From positions 49,021 to 113,020 of the forward strand of contig NZ_LZJI01000049.1 of NCBI RefSeq assembly GCF_001667775.1: a stretch of 64,000 nucleotides of DNA, read 5' to 3'. Made by a program: the position numbers and the translations under genes. Below the pieces are notes generated by a model, which saw nothing but the letters and a program-made list of their open reading frames with translations, was not told where the DNA came from and ran no database searches. Origin of the DNA: Mycobacterium sp. E1747 (GTDB lineage: Bacteria; Actinomycetota; Actinomycetes; Mycobacteriales; Mycobacteriaceae). How positions within the stretch are numbered: position 1 is the stretch's first letter; every line of letters begins with the position of its first letter. This document shows positions 60,706-64,000 of this stretch, one piece after another.

Positions 60706-62052
60706 CTACTGCACTGAACCCACTGGGATGACTGGGCTGACGAGCCGGCAAATGAACTTGCCGCGTTGCATAAATCGACGCTCGAATGTGCCCTTGATCT
60801 GCCTGCCGTCCAACTGGCCCGCCAGCACGAGGCGGTCTTTGTCTGGCTGGGTCGCGCGAAGTACGACTTCGGCCGAATCTGATTCGGGCTTCCGCAACTT
60901 GAGCCAATCCCCGTCGACCCTGAGGCGCCAGGTGGTGGTGTAGCCCCCTGGGACCTGGCTGACAAACTTGACCACCACGCCGTATTGGGGCATCTTGGTG
61001 CGCTCGGCGATGGCGACATTAGTCCACGGCTGTGGGCTCGTCTGGTTGAGTGCCGCCTCTCGGCCGTCGACGGTGAAGGACGTTGCGCGCCAAACTCCGT
61101 CGAGTGTCGAGGTGGGGGTGTTGTAGGCGGTGAACAACATGGCGTCCCACATTGCACTGAACACCAACAACGACCCGGCGATACCGAACTTGGCGACCAC
61201 GCCGGTTCGTCGCAGCCAGCGTTTGCCCGCACCAAGCGGCAAACTGGGCACAACTGGGCGAGTCTCTCCGTGATTGAAGACCACGCGCGCCAGGTTAGGC
61301 CAATAAGGGGACGCGATACCAATTGCGACCAACAACAATTCGCTGACGGCCAGTTTGACTGGCACGTCATAAGTCATGTTGAGCAAAAGCACCTGCCCCA
61401 TCGCCATCGCCGACCCGAGGGCACCGAGCAGTTGCGTACGGTTCCATAGCAGTAACAGTCCCGACACCAGCTCAACCAGCCCCGCAGCCACTGAGTACGC
61501 CGCGGAGGCGCCCATGAAGCCCCATAACGTCTCGAATAGGCTGGTGTCGCCCGTCAACTTCAGTTGGTGGTGAGGAAGGGTCATGAACCCCATCTGGACG
61601 GGAATCACCTTGGCCAGCCCGTAGCTGATCATCACCAGAGCCAACCCTAAGCGCGCGAAGACGATCAGCGACGCGGACAGGCCTCGATAGTCGGAACGCC
61701 CACGATCCATGACGGTCCATACCGCTGTGATCATCAGCGCCAGCACCACCCAGCCGAGATGCAAACACCAGAACCACAACAGGTCCGAACCGGCCGACTT
61801 GGCGATCTCGATCCCACGGCCTCGAGTCAGGTAGCTGCCGATCTGCGCGACTAGCCAGATCATCGGTTCGAGTGGGTGCCGGCCCACACTGTCTTTCACC
61901 GCGCTGCCGCCACCGACGGCGATGAGCATGCCGACACCAATGGTGAAAAGGAACCTGAAGCACAACTTCTGGATCCACGTCCACGGCGGCGCGACTACGA
62001 GGGGATCAGATGTCTCGCCGGTCGAAACTGGTGATCGCACCGTAATAGACAC
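60706..62052 (-). CDS. DoxX-like multi-span membrane protein
   Basis: A 448-residue membrane protein. The first 300 residues hold about seven or eight spans, including a DoxX-like core (FARLGLALVMISYGLAKVIP and VELVSGLLLLWNRTQLLGAL). The last 130 residues are a soluble beta-rich domain (TYNTPTSTLDGVWRATSFTV-like; TTTWRLRVDGDWLKL; LAGQLDGRQIKGTF) likely on the outer side. Function unknown; DoxX proteins are linked to thiosulfate oxidation or redox stress. The GTG at 62052 appears leaderless. It converges with the O-methyltransferase gene. Confidence 0.8.
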   Translation of the reverse strand: MSITVRSPVSTGETSDPLVVAPPWTWIQKLCFRFLFTIGVGMLIAVGGGSAVKDSVGRHPLEPMIWLVAQIGSYLTRGRGIEIAKSAGSDLLWFWCLHLGWVVLALMITAVWTVMDRGRSDYRGLSASLIVFARLGLALVMISYGLAKVIPVQMGFMTLPHHQLKLTGDTSLFETLWGFMGASAAYSVAAGLVELVSGLLLLWNRTQLLGALGSAMAMGQVLLLNMTYDVPVKLAVSELLLVAIGIASPYWPNLARVVFNHGETRPVVPSLPLGAGKRWLRRTGVVAKFGIAGSLLVFSAMWDAMLFTAYNTPTSTLDGVWRATSFTVDGREAALNQTSPQPWTNVAIAERTKMPQYGVVVKFVSQVPGGYTTTWRLRVDGDWLKLRKPESDSAEVVLRATQPDKDRLVLAGQLDGRQIKGTFERRFMQRGKFICRLVSPVIPVGSVQ

Positions 62053-62387
62053 AGCAGCAATTGTAGGGTGCTCGTCTCCGAATCCGTTGATATACGAGCG
62101 TTTCGGGCGACGTTATCCCCGTCGTGATACTCCTTCCACGACGCGACGCATGGGTGTCGGCCATTCGCGGCCCGGGTGGGCGTGCAGCCACGCGGCGCGC
62201 TGTGGAGGTGGGACTCTGATGCGACAAAGCAGCACGGCACCCCGGCCGACGTCCGGGTAGGTCCTTGGACGTCCACGCGGCAACTCCGGTCAGCCGATGA
62301 CCCACATCCGAATACCGGGAGCAGTTGTGGCCATTCCCGTCGACTCTTTAGCCGACGATCGATAGCCGACCTGTCCGACGCCTCCGG
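62053..62387. other. Gene-free region
   Basis: 335 bases. Apart from the -10 box at its left end I see nothing I can support: open frames are short, arginine-rich and lack ribosome sites. It would hold the terminator of the hydrolase gene, but no convincing hairpin is seen. Confidence 0.5.
62060..62065 (-). promoter_or_regulatory. -10 box TACAAT (leaderless DoxX-like gene)
   Basis: TACAAT on the minus strand (62065-62060) ends seven bases before the GTG at 62052. There is no ribosome site between them. Confidence 0.5.
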
Positions 62388-63206
62388 TCAGGATGCGATG
62401 AACGCGAGCAGGTCCGGGTTGAGCACATCCGCGTGCGTGGTCAGCATGCCGTGGGGGTAGCCGGCATAGGTCTTCAACGCACCGTTTTGGAGTAGGTCGA
62501 CCGCTCGGGGCACCGCACTGGCGAACGGAACGATCTGATCGTCATCACCGTGCATCACCAGGACTGGGACGGTGATCTTCGTCAGCTCCTCGGAGTAGTC
62601 CTGCAGCCAGGACACCACCGTCTCGTAGTGAGCCTGGGCGCTGCCGGACATGCCTTGACGCCACCAGTTCGCGATGACCGCCTCGGACGCTTCCACACCT
62701 GGGCGGTTGAATCCGTAGAACGGCCCCTCTGGCACCGCGCGGAAGAATTCCGATCGATTGCCCAAGACACCGGCCCGTACCGCGTCGAACCACTCCTGGG
62801 GTTGCCCGCCCGGATTGTCCTCGGCCTGCGCCATACTCGGTGTTGGGGAGGACACCAGTACCGCTTTGGCCACCCGCTCCTGGTGGCGCGCGACATAGCA
62901 GGCCACTTCAGCGCCGCCGGTGGAGTGCCCAATATGGACGGCGTCGCGCAGATCGAGCTGCTCGGTCAGCGCGGCCAGATCGGCCACCCAGTGCTCGATG
63001 TCATTGCCAGTTCCGACCTGCTCGGACCGGCCATGGCCGCGCCGGTCGTGGGCGATCACCCGATAGCCCCGGTGCAGAAAGAACATCATCTGCGCATCCC
63101 AGTCGTCGGCCGTCAGCGGCCAGCCATGACTGAAGACAACCGGCTGGCCAGAGCCCCAGTCCTTGTAGAAAATCTCGACACCATCGGAGGTGGTGATCGT
63201 AGGCAA
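62388..63206 (-). CDS. Alpha/beta hydrolase (non-heme chloroperoxidase type)
   Basis: A 272-residue cofactor-free hydrolase/haloperoxidase-like enzyme. The opening TITTSDGVEIFYKDWGSGQP, the oxyanion strand VVFSHGWPLTADDWDAQ, the nucleophile elbow HIGHSTGG, the acid in VMHGDDDQIVP and the histidine in GYPHGML are all present. The serine elbow GHSTGG is standard for the family. It likely cleaves esters; peroxidase activity is a side reaction. The TTG at 63206 is chosen because AGAGGAAC precedes it and homologues start at this point. Confidence 0.9.
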   Translation of the reverse strand: MPTITTSDGVEIFYKDWGSGQPVVFSHGWPLTADDWDAQMMFFLHRGYRVIAHDRRGHGRSEQVGTGNDIEHWVADLAALTEQLDLRDAVHIGHSTGGAEVACYVARHQERVAKAVLVSSPTPSMAQAEDNPGGQPQEWFDAVRAGVLGNRSEFFRAVPEGPFYGFNRPGVEASEAVIANWWRQGMSGSAQAHYETVVSWLQDYSEELTKITVPVLVMHGDDDQIVPFASAVPRAVDLLQNGALKTYAGYPHGMLTTHADVLNPDLLAFIAS

Positions 63207-63350
63207 AGCCGTTCCTCTCGCGGGCGCTCCGGTGATCGGGTGAGTCAACTTTAAGGCACAGTACAACGACTGCGCTATCAGCCAACCGCATTGAGATCAG
63301 AGAGTCGAAACACCTTGGGCTGCATCGGAACAGGAGAACAGCGTTCTCCA

Positions 63351-63863
63351 TCAAGGCCAAAAGGACTGTGTCGCATTGGCGGGGCAGGCGCGCGCCAGGA
63401 CGGCCATCTCGTCGACGAACTCCTGGTTGACCCGGGCCACCGCTTTCGCTGAGGGCGGCAGTTCCGTTTTGAGCGGATCATGTCTGCCTAGGTCGTCGTT
63501 CATTTGATTGGCGTCTTTCATGAATTCACGGGCCAGCGCGGCAGCTCGATGCGCGTGGGCCGACAGGCCAGGCGCGGTCACCTGATTGGCTCGCCGCTGC
63601 ATGCCGTCGATCCACGCCTGGTAGTCGGCGTCAGTCGGCACTGAGTCTTGTTCGTAGGAGCCCGGCCGCGCGAACCGCGTCTTGGCTTTCAACGAGGCCT
63701 GCGCGTCGCGGTTGAAATCGATGAATTGCCGCACACTCCAACACGGTTGCGCCCGCTCGTCGAGGCGCCATGCGACGAACAGACCCGCGGCGGCGACGGC
63801 CACGCACCATACCGTCAGTAATCGCCGGGCGGTCTTGCGTGTACGAAGACTGTTTGCGGCCAC
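63351..63863 (-). CDS. Membrane-anchored protein, unknown
   Basis: A 170-residue protein from a GTG at 63863. A basic start (RTRKTARR) and one hydrophobic span (LLTVWCVAVAAAGLFVAW) anchor it; about 135 residues, mainly helical, lie outside. Two cysteines (QPCWSV and RACPAN) could pair. The segment IDFNRDAQASLKAKTRFA is the most conserved-looking part. I do not recognise a family. Confidence 0.65.
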   Translation of the reverse strand: MAANSLRTRKTARRLLTVWCVAVAAAGLFVAWRLDERAQPCWSVRQFIDFNRDAQASLKAKTRFARPGSYEQDSVPTDADYQAWIDGMQRRANQVTAPGLSAHAHRAAALAREFMKDANQMNDDLGRHDPLKTELPPSAKAVARVNQEFVDEMAVLARACPANATQSFWP

Positions 63864-63977
63864 GCGATCAACCTAATCGAGGATCGGGCCGATCAGCACC
63901 CAGCGGGCGGCGCCCGTCACGCGTGGGGGCAGAAAATCCCCAGGATCTGTTGGCAGTTGTCCCTATTGATGAGTGCC

Positions 63978-63991
63978 GGGGGGGGGGGGGG
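63978..63991. repeat. Run of 14 G
   Basis: Homopolymer at the right edge, followed by CGGTGGGGC. In Illumina-type data this is a common artefact at contig ends, so the last bases may be wrong. Confidence 0.6.
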
Positions 63992-64000
63992 CGGTGGGGC

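Overview
The window comes from a GC-rich actinobacterium, almost certainly a Mycobacterium. The markers are a PPE protein of the SVP subgroup, the furA-katG pair with its typical promoter, an L,D-transpeptidase of the LdtMt2 type, two cutinase-family hydrolases, two DUF732 secreted proteins, a DUF4333 lipoprotein, TIGR00027-type methyltransferases and many leaderless-type starts. The PPE protein suggests a slow grower, but I cannot name the species. It reads as ordinary chromosome: I see no insertion sequence, integrase, tRNA, rRNA or CRISPR array. The last bases include a 14-G run that looks like poor sequence at a contig end.

Layout. 1-9.0 kb: thiol peroxidase, a lipoprotein, a NYN-domain protein, an acyl-CoA-dehydrogenase-like flavoenzyme, an epimerase, a quinone-oxidoreductase-like enzyme, a methyltransferase and a GH16 glucanase, with three gene remnants among them. 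9.3-16.5 kb: a cutinase, a methyltransferase, then an overlapping minus-strand operon (family-4 glycosyltransferase, methyltransferase, terpene-cyclase-fold protein), facing a GMC oxidoreductase and a Tat-exported DUF1906 protein. 16.6-25.5 kb: katG-furA, an L,D-transpeptidase, a coiled-coil protein, an FAD/Rieske oxidoreductase, a methyltransferase and a UGT-like glycosyltransferase. 25.8-33.3 kb: PPE-SHOCT, DUF732 and MOSC proteins, small minus-strand genes, a CsbD/coiled-coil pair, a cutinase and an enoyl-CoA hydratase. 33.7-43 kb: a large HrpA helicase, a rifampicin-monooxygenase-like flavoprotein, glucose-6-phosphate dehydrogenase, a methyltransferase and a CitE-like lyase. 43-53 kb: lipoproteins, an M42 peptidase of the NAGGN osmolyte type, a GAP-family membrane protein, a berberine-bridge-type oxidase, an FKBP isomerase, a second DUF732 protein and a membrane GGDEF-EAL protein. 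53-64 kb: DUF899/SRPBCC pair, a HugZ-like protein, an NlpC/P60 hydrolase, DUF167, a membrane-PPOX fusion, a TetR-NIPSNAP-DUF4267 unit, an O-methyltransferase divergent from a newly recognised 40-residue lipoprotein-like peptide, a DoxX-like protein and an alpha/beta hydrolase.

Three themes stand out. The first is redox and stress defence (Tpx, KatG/FurA, Zwf as NADPH source, many flavoenzymes). The second is cell-envelope work (L,D-transpeptidase, NlpC/P60, cutinases, glycosyltransferases, PPE). The third is an unusual density of SAM-dependent methyltransferases, seven in 64 kb. The window also holds six or seven decayed gene fragments lying between intact genes. The most interesting regulatory signals are a palindrome shared by two divergent promoters at 59280-59297, the probable TetR operator at 58132-58158, and a 7-bp-arm inverted repeat next to the promoter of the glycosyltransferase operon.
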